Assembly (NCBI GenBank): GCA_023150555.1
Contig: JAKLKQ010000024.1
Location: forward strand, 27,214-91,213
Reading direction: 5' to 3'
DNA length: 64,000 bases
Source: Planctomycetota bacterium
GTDB lineage: Bacteria > Planctomycetota > SZUA-567 > H5-PLA8
In this document: positions 8,406-17,068 of the stretch, in pieces
How the letters are laid out: every line of letters starts with the position of its first letter
Position numbering within the stretch: the stretch's first letter is position 1
The notes under the pieces: generated by a model
What the model saw: only the letters and a program-made list of their open reading frames with translations
What the model was told of the DNA's origin: nothing
Database searches by the model: none
Translations under genes and position numbers: made by a program

Positions 8406-9428
8406 TCAGCGCACCTTCACGGCGCCGCCTTCGTGGGCGGATTTGCGCATGGCGTGGCAGACCTTCAGGCTGTACAGCGCCTCGCGTACGGGCACGTCGG
8501 TGGGCTTGCCGGCGCGCAGGCGTTCGAGGAAGTGCCGCAGGCCCGGGTCGCCGCGCTTGTCGGTCTCGTCCTCGTCGTTGCCCGGGTCCAGCACGTGCGC
8601 GGGGGCGAACTCGACGTCGCCTTCCTTGCTGTAGCGCAGCAGCGTCTTGCCCAGGGCGCTGGCCATCGAGACGCCGCCCTTGGTGCCGATCACGCCGCCG
8701 GGGTGTTCGCGCAGGATGCCGATCTGGTCGCCCATGTTGCCGATGGCGCCGTTCTTGAACTTCATCGTGGCCCAGCAGACTTCCTCGGCCATCAGTTCCT
8801 TCGGCGCGGTGGTCTGCACCGCGCAGTAGACCTCGTCGACTTCGCCCGCGACCCAGATGCAGTAGTCGACGATGTGGCACATGTGGTGGACGATCCAGCC
8901 GCCGGACTCGGCGGGGTCGACGATCGCGCGGTGGCGCGCGCCGTTGACGTAGAATCCGTGCCCGCGGAAGTTGTTCGCCCAGACGGTCAGGAGTTTGCCC
9001 AGTTCGCCGCTGTCGGCCATGCGCTTCATCTTCACGTACGGCGCCGAGTAGCGCAGGCTGTAGTTCACGCCGTTGATCAGGCCCGCCTTCTCGGTGGCCT
9101 CGACCATCTCCGTGCCTTCCTCGACGGTCAGCGCCAGCGGCTTCTCGATGAAGTAGGGGATGCCGGCCTTCGCGCAGGCCAGCGCGGCGGGCTTGTGCGC
9201 CTGGTTGTTCGAGAGGATCAGCATGAAGTCCAGTCCGTGCGCGACGAGGTCCTCGACCTTCTCGTAGGCCTTGATCCCGTAGTCGCGTTCGGCGATGTCG
9301 CGCTTCTCCTTGCCGCGGTTGCAGGCCGCGACGATCTGCACGTCGTCTCCGAAGCACTTCTGCCGGTTGGTCTCGCGGGTCATCTTCTGGCCGACGCCGC
9401 CGAAGCCGAACACGCCGCCTTTAAGCAT
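8406..9428 (-). CDS. Gfo/Idh/MocA family oxidoreductase
   Basis: A 340-residue protein with an N-terminal Rossmann fold (GVFGFGGVGQKM, slightly altered dinucleotide motif) and the family signature EKPLALT near residue 96. The C-terminal alpha/beta domain carries HHMCHIVDY, which places histidine and aspartate residues in the sugar-binding site. Such enzymes oxidise or reduce a hydroxyl or keto group on sugars or inositols with NAD(P). AGGAG lies a proper distance before the ATG. The exact substrate cannot be read from the sequence; planctomycetes carry many paralogues. Confidence 0.88.
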   Translation of the reverse strand: MLKGGVFGFGGVGQKMTRETNRQKCFGDDVQIVAACNRGKEKRDIAERDYGIKAYEKVEDLVAHGLDFMLILSNNQAHKPAALACAKAGIPYFIEKPLALTVEEGTEMVEATEKAGLINGVNYSLRYSAPYVKMKRMADSGELGKLLTVWANNFRGHGFYVNGARHRAIVDPAESGGWIVHHMCHIVDYCIWVAGEVDEVYCAVQTTAPKELMAEEVCWATMKFKNGAIGNMGDQIGILREHPGGVIGTKGGVSMASALGKTLLRYSKEGDVEFAPAHVLDPGNDEDETDKRGDPGLRHFLERLRAGKPTDVPVREALYSLKVCHAMRKSAHEGGAVKVR

Positions 9429-9549
9429 CTGGACGCTCCTTGGGCGCGGCGCTTTTGCGCCGGCCTGGTTTCAAAGGGTTGGAGAAGCCAGGATACCCAA
9501 CGAGCGCGGGTTGTCCAATCGACCTCTGCCTGCGCCGGGTCAAAGGCGT

Positions 9550-9578
9550 TTGAGCCCCTCGCCGAAAACGGGTAGCAT
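9550..9578 (+). promoter_or_regulatory. Candidate sigma-70-type promoter for the cytochrome operon
   Basis: TTGAGC (9550-9555) and TAGCAT (9573-9578) are separated by 17 bases. Each matches four of six consensus positions. The site would give a leader of roughly 110 bases before the FHA/cNMP/ferredoxin gene. The match is modest and could be chance. Confidence 0.3.
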
Positions 9579-9697
9579 GCTTTAAGGGAAATAACTCATT
9601 CACAGGTACTCCATGCGCGCGCTTGCTTGAGGCGCCGGTTGGATAGACTGCGCACGCCGGATCGGAGGCCGCACCGGACCGTGCCAGAGGGGATTGG

Positions 9698-12532
9698 ATG
9701 CCCATCTTTCTCCGAGTCGTAAAGGGACCCGCCGAAGCCCTCAACCGACAACTGCTCATGCCGAAGGCCGTCAGCACCGTCGGCAGCGGGCCGGCGGTGG
9801 ACATCGCCATTCCCGGCAGCGCGGCCCTGGGCGTTTCGCCCCTGCACGCCATGGTCTGGATCGACGGCCGCGACATGATCGTGCAGGCCCTCGAGAACTG
9901 TTCCGTAAAGGTCGGCGGCCAGCACGCCATCCAGCACCGCATCGCCTTGAACGGGCTCTTCGCCCTCGGCGACGGCGTGGAGGTGCGCTTCGAGCACGTG
10001 CCCAGCGCGGTGGCCAAGCTCCAGGCCACGCCCATGGTCGCGGTCACGCCGCCGGTTCCCGCGTCCACGCCGGTGAGTTCCGATCCCGCCATCCAGACCG
10101 TGATCATGCCCAAAGGCGAAGGGGACGCGGCTGCGAAGCCGGCCGAGACGCCCGCGCAGCCCGGGCTGCGGTCGGCGGGCCTGCTGGCGCAGCTGCGGTC
10201 CGACTCTCAGCGGCGCACGACGGCCATCGCGCGCAAGGTCTCGGACGGCATGCCGCTGCCGGCGCCGAAGAAAGCGGACCCCGCCGCCCCAAGCGCACCC
10301 GACGAGGAAGCCTCGCCCGTAGCTCCGGCGCCTTCCGCCGCGGCGGATGCGCTGCTGCAGGAGTTGAAGGCCACGGAAGCGCAGAAGGCTCCGCCGGCGC
10401 CCACTCAGCCCGCCGAAGCGAAGGTCGAGCCCAAGAAGGAAGAGCCGAAGCCTGTGGCAGCACCCGCTGAACCGAAGCCCGAGCCGAAAGAAGACTCCAA
10501 GCCCTCTGCTCCCGTTGTGGCACCGCCTGCTGCGCCCGCTATGGCCAAAGCCCCGAAGCCTGAAGCCAAGCCGGAAGCGCCGCAGGTGCCTCAAGCGGAG
10601 GCGAAGGAAGAAAAGAAGGAAGAGCCCAAACCTGCGGATCCCAAAGCCCAGCCCGCTCTGGCCGAAGCCAAGCCCGCCGCACCTGCTGCAAAGCCCGCGG
10701 CCTCCGCGCAAGCGGCCAAGCCTCCTGTGCCGGCCGCAGCCGCGAAGCCCGCCGCGCCCGCCGCGGCCAAACCGCCCGCGCCGCCGGCGCCCGTCCGCGT
10801 GCTGGCGGAGGCGATGCTCGAAGGCGAAGCCCTGGGCGTCGAGGAGTTGATGGAGATCCCGATCTTCAAGGGCATCCCGATAAACCAGCTTCAGCGCCTG
10901 CCGGGCGCGATCGTGCGCCGGCGCTTCAAGCCCGGCGAGATCATCTGCCGGGAGGGCGAGTTCGGCTCGACGGCCTACGTGATACTGGAAGGCAGCGTGG
11001 ACATTTACCTGCGCACGACGATGGCGCGCGTCTCGCAGAAGAAAGAGGTCGAAGACCACGGCTCGTTCTTCGGCCTCGTCAGCCAGATCAAGACGAAACT
11101 CATCGGCCGCAGGAAGGCCGCGAAGGACGAGGAGGCCGACAGCCACCCGTCGCGGTACCTGTCCGCCGACGCCAGCGCCTACCTGCCGATGGGCAACCCC
11201 GTCGCGAAGCTGGGGCCGGGGGACATCTTCGGCGAGCAGACCTGTCTGAACTTCTATCCGCGCTCGGCCACGGTGCGCGCGCGGGAAGGTTGCGTGGTTC
11301 TGGAACTGCTGCGCAACGTGCTGCAGGTGCTGGAGAAGTCGAAGGGCTTCAAGGAGAAACTCCAGCAGGCCTACCGCGAGCGCGCGCTGGCCCAGCACCT
11401 GCGCAGCGTGCCGATCCTTTCCGGGCTCGACGACAGCTTCATCGCGCAACTGCGCAACCGCGTGGACCTGGTCTTCTACGAACCCGGGCAGACCATCTTC
11501 AAGCAGGGCGACAAGGCCGACGCGTTCTACCTGATCCGCCTCGGCACCGTGAAGGTCAGCCAGCAGCACCCCGGCGGCGACCTGGTGCTCGCGTATCTGG
11601 GTTCGGGCGAACTCTTCGGCGAGATGGGCCTGCTGCAGAGCGGCCTGCGCGACAGCACCTGCACCGCGCTGGACCACGTGGAACTGGTGAAGATCCAGAA
11701 GGCCGACTTCGATTTCATGCTCGGCTGGTTCGACGATATCCGCGAGAAGTTCGAGAAGAGCTACGAGGAGCGCAAGGTAGCCGCCGCGCGCATGGCTTCG
11801 AACCCGCCCAAGATGCCGCTGGAAGACTTCCTCAACCAGGGCCTGATGCACGGCAAGAGCCTGCTGCTGCTGGATCTGGAGAAGTGCACGCGCTGCGACG
11901 AATGCGTGAAGGCCTGCGCCGACACTCACGACGGCATTACGCGGCTGGTGCGCGAAGGCCTGCGCTTCGACAAGTACCTGGTGCCGACGTCCTGCCGCTG
12001 CTGCATGGACCCGGTCTGCATGATCGGCTGCCCGGTGGGCTCCATCCGGCGCAAGGTCTCGATGGAGATCATCATCGAGGACTGGTGCATCGGCTGCAAA
12101 CGGTGCGCGAACCAGTGCCCCTACGGCAACATCAGCATGCACGAATTCCCGGTCAACGAGGGCCTCATCAAACTCAAGCCCGGCGCGCCGCTGCTGGTGG
12201 AACTGGTCCAGCGCAAAGTCGTCGACGATGCCAATCCCAACCTGCTGAAGGGTACCATCATCGCCGAGGCCCCCACGCACCTAACCATGGAATTCGAGTC
12301 GGGCCATGCGCAGCAGATCCCGCGCGAACAGATCGAGTCCTACGAACGATTCAGCACCGGCGCCAAGGCGGCGCCGAAGATGAAGGAGAAGGCCGTCACC
12401 TGCGACCTGTGCACGGAGTATGACGAGCCCAGTTGCGTGTACGCCTGCCCGCACGACGCCGCGCACCGCGTCGACGCGCGCACCTTCTTCATGCTGGGCG
12501 GCAAGGAATTGACGGAATACAAGAGCGGATAG
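9698..12532 (+). CDS. FHA - double cNMP-binding - 4x[4Fe-4S] ferredoxin fusion protein
   Basis: A 944-residue soluble protein. Residues 1 to about 105 look like an FHA domain. Residues about 105-360 are a low-complexity Ala/Pro/Lys/Glu linker. Two cyclic-nucleotide-binding domains follow. The first (about 385-545, with an insertion of about 60 residues) has its phosphate cassette in FGEQTCLNFYPRSATVRA. The second (about 570-680) has FGEMGLLQSGLRDSTCTA. The C-terminal part has four cysteine groups of the DmsB/HybA type: CTRCDECVKAC (about 730), CRCCMDPVCMIGCP, CIGCKRCANQCP (about 796) and CDLC-x6-C-x3-CP (about 901). The protein could carry electrons between four clusters under control of a cyclic nucleotide and a phospho-threonine partner. 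No signal peptide or membrane segment is seen. It heads a four-gene run with the b-type and c-type cytochromes. Confidence 0.88.
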   Translation: MPIFLRVVKGPAEALNRQLLMPKAVSTVGSGPAVDIAIPGSAALGVSPLHAMVWIDGRDMIVQALENCSVKVGGQHAIQHRIALNGLFALGDGVEVRFEHVPSAVAKLQATPMVAVTPPVPASTPVSSDPAIQTVIMPKGEGDAAAKPAETPAQPGLRSAGLLAQLRSDSQRRTTAIARKVSDGMPLPAPKKADPAAPSAPDEEASPVAPAPSAAADALLQELKATEAQKAPPAPTQPAEAKVEPKKEEPKPVAAPAEPKPEPKEDSKPSAPVVAPPAAPAMAKAPKPEAKPEAPQVPQAEAKEEKKEEPKPADPKAQPALAEAKPAAPAAKPAASAQAAKPPVPAAAAKPAAPAAAKPPAPPAPVRVLAEAMLEGEALGVEELMEIPIFKGIPINQLQRLPGAIVRRRFKPGEIICREGEFGSTAYVILEGSVDIYLRTTMARVSQKKEVEDHGSFFGLVSQIKTKLIGRRKAAKDEEADSHPSRYLSADASAYLPMGNPVAKLGPGDIFGEQTCLNFYPRSATVRAREGCVVLELLRNVLQVLEKSKGFKEKLQQAYRERALAQHLRSVPILSGLDDSFIAQLRNRVDLVFYEPGQTIFKQGDKADAFYLIRLGTVKVSQQHPGGDLVLAYLGSGELFGEMGLLQSGLRDSTCTALDHVELVKIQKADFDFMLGWFDDIREKFEKSYEERKVAAARMASNPPKMPLEDFLNQGLMHGKSLLLLDLEKCTRCDECVKACADTHDGITRLVREGLRFDKYLVPTSCRCCMDPVCMIGCPVGSIRRKVSMEIIIEDWCIGCKRCANQCPYGNISMHEFPVNEGLIKLKPGAPLLVELVQRKVVDDANPNLLKGTIIAEAPTHLTMEFESGHAQQIPREQIESYERFSTGAKAAPKMKEKAVTCDLCTEYDEPSCVYACPHDAAHRVDARTFFMLGGKELTEYKSG

Positions 12533-12552
12533 GGCGGGGAACGAACCGGACC

Positions 12553-13464
12553 GTGCTGATCAACTACTCGCACAAGCGCTGGGCGACCGCCACGCTGGCC
12601 CTGACGCTGGCCGGCGCCGCCGTTTACGCGGTGCACCACTATCGATCCATCGCCGCCGGACGCACGTGGCCGTCGGGCGGGAGTTGGCCTGGCCTGGGCT
12701 TCGGCTTCCTGGCCCTGGGCCTGATGCTCTTCTGCGCCGCGTACGGATTGCGCAAGAAGCTGCGCCGGCTGCGTCTGGGCAAGGCGCAGACCTGGCTGCG
12801 CGCGCATCTGTGGCTGGGGCTCTTGACGGGCCCGCTGGTGCTCTTCCACTCGGGCTTCTCGCTGGGCCACAACCTAACCGCGTGGATCATGCTGCTGCTG
12901 CTGATCGTGTTCGTCTCCGGCATCGTAGGCCTGGTGCTGCAGAACCTCCTGCCCCGCGCGATGCTGCGGCAGGTGACGAGCGAGGTCACCTACGAGCAGA
13001 TCCCATACGTGGTCGAGGCCCTGCGCAAGGAGGCCGACGCGCTGGTCGCCGACGCCTGCGGGCCCCTGGGCTTCGAGCCGCAGCCGACGGCCGAAGAGCT
13101 GGAGAAGATGAAAAAGAAGAAGGAGAAGCCCAAGGAACCCAAGAAGGGCTCGGCGCCGCTGAAGGCGTATTACCTCAGCGAGGTCCGCCCGTTCCTCGAG
13201 GCCGCCTACCGCTCGAGTTCGCCGCTGGCGCTGCCGCAAAGCGCCACGGCGCAGTTCGAGCACACGCGCACGCTGATTCCCGAGGATCTGCACGAGCCGC
13301 TGAAGGACCTGAGCACGATCTGCGACGAGCGCCGGCAGCTCGCGAAGCAGGCGCGCATTCATTTTTGGCTGCACGCGTGGCTGATGTTCCATGGGCCCGT
13401 CGCCTACGCGTTGACCCTGCTGGCCGTCTACCATGCGGCCGTCGGCCTCATGGGCGCCTGGTAA
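12553..13464 (+). CDS. b-type cytochrome-like membrane protein
   Basis: A 303-residue membrane protein beginning at GTG 12553, 20 bases after the ferredoxin fusion gene. About five hydrophobic helices are visible. Helix three carries two histidines 14 residues apart (AHLW...LFHSG). The last helix carries another pair at the same spacing (FHGPVAYALTLLAVYHAA). This is the pattern expected for bis-histidine haem b ligation across a helix bundle. Between the fourth and last helices is a soluble loop of about 130 residues with a KKKKEKPKEPKK cluster. It is proposed to take electrons from the cytosolic ferredoxin protein and pass them to the periplasmic cytochromes. The haem assignment is inference from spacing only. 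Confidence 0.75.
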   Translation: MLINYSHKRWATATLALTLAGAAVYAVHHYRSIAAGRTWPSGGSWPGLGFGFLALGLMLFCAAYGLRKKLRRLRLGKAQTWLRAHLWLGLLTGPLVLFHSGFSLGHNLTAWIMLLLLIVFVSGIVGLVLQNLLPRAMLRQVTSEVTYEQIPYVVEALRKEADALVADACGPLGFEPQPTAEELEKMKKKKEKPKEPKKGSAPLKAYYLSEVRPFLEAAYRSSSPLALPQSATAQFEHTRTLIPEDLHEPLKDLSTICDERRQLAKQARIHFWLHAWLMFHGPVAYALTLLAVYHAAVGLMGAW

Positions 13465-13492
13465 GGCGATCGATTCGGGAACAGGATTCGAC

Positions 13493-15286
13493 ATGGCGCG
13501 CGACCTGACCGACAAGAACCCGATCCACCGCCAGAAGGCGCGGGCGCAGCGGATCGACCACGCCTATCACGCCAAGCCCCATCCGTGGCGGCGCCGGCTC
13601 TTTCGGCTCTCGGTGGGCCTGCCGCTGGCCGCCGTGGCGGTGATCCTCGTCGCGACGCGCTTTCCCCAGGGCCGCCGCCTGCATCTGCCCGGACCGGTCT
13701 CGTCGCGCCACGCGGTCTTCGGCGATCGCTGCCAGGAATGCCACGCCCAGGAAGCCGGCGGGTGGGGGCGGGTGCTCGACGAAAAGTGCATGGCCTGCCA
13801 CGACGGCCCGGTCCATCACGTCAACATGGTCCACGACGGCGGCAATTGGACCAAGGGTTTCGACCCCGCCAAGGGCGAACCCGTGGATGTCCAGACGCCG
13901 CAGTGCGCAACCTGCCACGCCGAGCACCGCGACCGCCCGCGCCTGACGGAGATCGCCGCCGCCCAGTGCGCCCAGTGCCACGCCGACCTGAAGGTCACCG
14001 GCGGCGAGCCGCGCTTCGCCACCAAGATCCGATCGTTCACGGATGGGCACCCCGAGTTCGCCGCCATGCGCGCAGGCGCGCCGCCCGATGGCGCGCGGCT
14101 GAAATTCAACCACAAGCGGCACCTGGAAAAAGCGACCTTCCCCGCGGGCTCGCCGCTGGCCGGTAGCAACGTGGTCTGCAGCCATTGCCACAAGCTCGAC
14201 CAGAACCGCACCTACATGCAGCCCATCACCTACGAAGCCAACTGCCAGGTCTGCCACGCTCTGGAAGTGCCCAGCGCATCGAACATCGGGCCCGTCGCCA
14301 TCGCGCACGGCGACCCGGAACTCGTCGCCGGGGCCGTGCGCCGCGCCTTCGACCGTTTCCTCGTCCAGAACGGCGGCAAGCTGCCCAAGCGCAAGGTGCC
14401 CAACCCGAACTACGTCGAACCGCTGCCGGGCATGCCGGCGGCGGAGCCGGAATTCCTCGAGCAGGACGACGCCCGCAGCACCGAAGACTGGGCGCTCGAG
14501 AACACCGCGCAGACGCTCGCCGGTTTCTTCCACCCCAAGGGCACGCCGCGCGGCGCATGCATCAAGTGCCACTATGTCGAGGACGTGAAGGGCGGCGACG
14601 CAGTGAAGATCGTGGACCCTGCCGTCCCGCACGTCTGGTTCAAGCACGCGACCTTCAACCACGAGACCCACCGCGTGCTGGGGTGCACTGAATGCCATAC
14701 CGGCGTCTACCAAAGCCAGGCGACCGCGGACGTCAACCTGCCCAACATCAAGTCCTGCCAGGAATGCCACGCGCCTTCCGGCGGCGCGCAGACCGACTGC
14801 GTGACCTGCCACCTGTACCACAACCGCAAGGACGCCAACTTCGCCGGCATGGCGAAGATCGAGCACATAAAGCACGGCTTCAAGGAAGGCGCCGCCCCCG
14901 CCGAAGCGCCCTCGACCGGCCCCGGGAAGACTCCGGAGCCCACGGCGGTGGCGCCCGCGAAGACCGAAACGCCTCCCGCGACGGTGAAGACCGAGGCCCC
15001 GCCGGACGTCAAGACTCCGGAGCAGGCGAAGACGGAAGTAAAGACCGAGGTCTCGGCGGAGATCAAGACGGAAGCGAAGACGGAAGTAAAGACCCTGGTC
15101 TCGGCGGAGGTCAAGACGGAAGCGAAAACGGAAGTACAGACCGAGGTAAAGACGGAGGCGCTCCCGAAGGCGGCCGATACGAAGCCGGCGATCCAGAAGG
15201 GCCGGTCCGTCATCTGTCCCAAGTGCGGCCTGCACGCGACGACCGGCACGCGCTTCTGCGCGCGCTGCGGCGCCAAGCTCAAGTAG
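13493..15286 (+). CDS. Membrane-anchored decahaem c-type cytochrome with C-terminal zinc ribbon
   Basis: The 597-residue protein has one N-terminal membrane anchor (about residues 35-55) after a basic segment, then ten CxxCH haem-binding motifs between residues about 80 and 440 (CQECH, CMACH, CATCH, CAQCH, CSHCH, CQVCH, CIKCH, CTECH, CQECH, CVTCH). Extra histidines (HVNMVH, KHATFNHETH) suit bis-His ligation. Residues about 480-570 are a Pro/Ala then Lys/Thr/Glu/Val repeat, and the protein ends in a double-CxxC zinc ribbon (CPKCG...CARCGAK). The ATG at 13493 is preferred because it gives a normal anchor. It would sit on the outer face of the cytoplasmic membrane as an electron conduit. A zinc ribbon at the end of such a protein is odd. 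Confidence 0.9.
   Translation: MARDLTDKNPIHRQKARAQRIDHAYHAKPHPWRRRLFRLSVGLPLAAVAVILVATRFPQGRRLHLPGPVSSRHAVFGDRCQECHAQEAGGWGRVLDEKCMACHDGPVHHVNMVHDGGNWTKGFDPAKGEPVDVQTPQCATCHAEHRDRPRLTEIAAAQCAQCHADLKVTGGEPRFATKIRSFTDGHPEFAAMRAGAPPDGARLKFNHKRHLEKATFPAGSPLAGSNVVCSHCHKLDQNRTYMQPITYEANCQVCHALEVPSASNIGPVAIAHGDPELVAGAVRRAFDRFLVQNGGKLPKRKVPNPNYVEPLPGMPAAEPEFLEQDDARSTEDWALENTAQTLAGFFHPKGTPRGACIKCHYVEDVKGGDAVKIVDPAVPHVWFKHATFNHETHRVLGCTECHTGVYQSQATADVNLPNIKSCQECHAPSGGAQTDCVTCHLYHNRKDANFAGMAKIEHIKHGFKEGAAPAEAPSTGPGKTPEPTAVAPAKTETPPATVKTEAPPDVKTPEQAKTEVKTEVSAEIKTEAKTEVKTLVSAEVKTEAKTEVQTEVKTEALPKAADTKPAIQKGRSVICPKCGLHATTGTRFCARCGAKLK
14995..15173 (+). repeat. Imperfect tandem repeat encoding KTEVKTE-type units
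   Basis: A run of short repeats built on AAGACGGAAGTAAAGACC-like units lies within the cytochrome gene. It encodes alternating KTE, VKT, SAE and AKT blocks. Two longer near-copies (each containing a GAAGCGAAGACGGAAGT-type core) show recent duplication. Repeat number is likely to vary between strains. Confidence 0.8.
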
Positions 15287-15382
15287 TCCGTCCGGCGCGA
15301 ACGAAGGGGGTTGCGACGGCCTTGCGCAGGGGGTAACGTCGCGCTCCGCCGGACCCGAAGACCGAACGACGGGGATTCAAGC

Positions 15383-17068
15383 ATGAGCGGAATGAAACGC
15401 GGCGCGGCGGTGTGGTGCGGCGGCCTGTGCGCGCTGGCGGCCTTGCTGGCCTGGCCGTTCGGCACGCCCGAAGGCTGGCACGGCGAGGCTCGCGCCGAGC
15501 CCAGCGGGCCAAAGTTCACCGGCTCCTCGTCCTGCCAGGGCTGTCACGGCGAATCCGCGCCCAAGCCCAAGTACGACGGCGACGTCCAGCACACCGAGTT
15601 CACCGCGTGGGCCAGCGGCAAGGACCCGCACTTCTGGGCCTTCGGCATCCCCGAGGCGGACCTCGACAAGGAGGCCGGCGAAAAACTGCGCGGCTTGCAG
15701 ATGCCCGAGGCCGCCGCGATCGCCAAGCGCCTGGGCATCGCCGACCCCCGCGAGAGCGACCGCTGCCTGACCTGCCATGCGACCTCGCGCTTCAGCGACG
15801 CCGGCGGCAAGCGCGCCGCGCTCAACAAGGCTGACGTCGTGGAAGGCAAGAGCCTGCGCGAAGAGAGTGTCGCCTGCGAGGCCTGCCACGGGCCCAGCGA
15901 GAAGTGGCAGAAGCCGCACCAGGAGAAGGCCTGGGCTGGTACGCAGCGCAAAGGGCTGGGCAGCGGCAAGCTGTGGAGCGACTTCGGCTTCGCCGACCTT
16001 CGGAACGTGAAGGTGCGCGCCAACGCTTGCATCTCCTGCCACTTGCAGATCGACCACAACCTGCTCGCCGCCGGGCATCCGCACATCAAGTTCGAGTTGA
16101 GCGTCTTCGGCGGTTACGAGTGGGCGCACTGGCGCGACAAGGGCGCCTGGTTCGGGACCAAGGCTTGGGCCGCCGGGCAGGCCGTCAGCCTGCGCGACGC
16201 CGCGCGGCAGCTGGGCGCGCATGCGGCCGGCGGCGCCGGCGCGCAGCAACTCCAGTACAGCTACTTCAAGATGCTCGGGCACGCGCTGATGGCACGGCAG
16301 CTGGCGGCGGCGATCGACGCGCCGGCGCTGGGCGCCATCGACGCGCAGCTTAAGGCCGCGCAGGCCGCCGGCTCGGATGCGAAGAAACTCGCCGCACCGC
16401 TGGGCGAACTCGAGCGACTCGGCGAGGCGCTCGCCGACAAGGTCCAGGCGCAGGCCTTCGACCAGGCGTTGACGGAGAAGCTGCTGGCCGGCGTCGCCGC
16501 CGAGGGTCCGGCCGCGGGCGGGCTCGATTTCCGCTGCGCCGAGCAGTATTTCTATTCGATCTTCGGCCTGATGCGCACGCTGGCCGCCGACGCCAAGCCC
16601 GCCGACGCGGCGGCGAAGACGAAGGAGGTCGGCGCGCTGTACGGTCCGCTGGGCAGCCTGCCGGGCAAGTACAAGAAGGCCGACTTCGTGACCGTCGCGC
16701 AGAAACTGGCGGCGGTCTTCCCCGGCGGCAAGGCGCTGGCGCTTCCGGAAGGCGTAGGCAGCGCCGGGCCCACCGTGGCCACGACCGACCCTGCGCCGGC
16801 CGTGACGCCGAAGGCGGGCAGCGAGCCCGGCCCGGTCGTGGCCGACACCGGCGACCCCAAGAGCGCCACCGAGCCGGCGAACAAGGGCAAGCCGCCGGAG
16901 GCCGGCATGGGCCAGCTTCCCGATCCCAATCGCCAGCCGCTGCCCGACGAGGAGCAGGGGAAGCTCTACATCTTCTGTACCTGGTGCGGGACGAAGTGGT
17001 TCAAGGAGCACAACTACTGCGGGCGCTGCGGCGCGAAGCTGAGCAAAGAACACCTCGGCGACTGGTAA
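15383..17068 (+). CDS. Exported tetrahaem cytochrome (c554-like) with C-terminal zinc ribbon
   Basis: The 561-residue protein starts with a signal peptide (hydrophobic core CGGLCALAALLAWPFG) and carries four CxxCH motifs: CQGCH (about 51), CLTCH (about 128), CEACH (about 164) and CISCH (about 216). The arrangement, with a nearby AGHPHIKFEL stretch and long spacers, resembles cytochrome c554-family proteins. Residues about 270-450 are helical. A Pro/Ala-rich linker follows, and the protein ends with a CTWCG...CGRCGAK zinc ribbon matching the one on the preceding cytochrome. GGGGA lies seven bases before the ATG at 15383. It is the last gene of the four-gene run and probably the distal electron acceptor or donor. 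Confidence 0.9.
   Translation: MSGMKRGAAVWCGGLCALAALLAWPFGTPEGWHGEARAEPSGPKFTGSSSCQGCHGESAPKPKYDGDVQHTEFTAWASGKDPHFWAFGIPEADLDKEAGEKLRGLQMPEAAAIAKRLGIADPRESDRCLTCHATSRFSDAGGKRAALNKADVVEGKSLREESVACEACHGPSEKWQKPHQEKAWAGTQRKGLGSGKLWSDFGFADLRNVKVRANACISCHLQIDHNLLAAGHPHIKFELSVFGGYEWAHWRDKGAWFGTKAWAAGQAVSLRDAARQLGAHAAGGAGAQQLQYSYFKMLGHALMARQLAAAIDAPALGAIDAQLKAAQAAGSDAKKLAAPLGELERLGEALADKVQAQAFDQALTEKLLAGVAAEGPAAGGLDFRCAEQYFYSIFGLMRTLAADAKPADAAAKTKEVGALYGPLGSLPGKYKKADFVTVAQKLAAVFPGGKALALPEGVGSAGPTVATTDPAPAVTPKAGSEPGPVVADTGDPKSATEPANKGKPPEAGMGQLPDPNRQPLPDEEQGKLYIFCTWCGTKWFKEHNYCGRCGAKLSKEHLGDW

Noticed and set aside
9596..12280. Long minus-strand frame opposite the ferredoxin fusion gene
   Set aside because: Its translation is Arg/Gly/His-rich and shows no motif; the plus strand has clear domains.
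14995..15173. CRISPR-like array
   Set aside because: The repeats are in frame within a gene and have no unique spacers.
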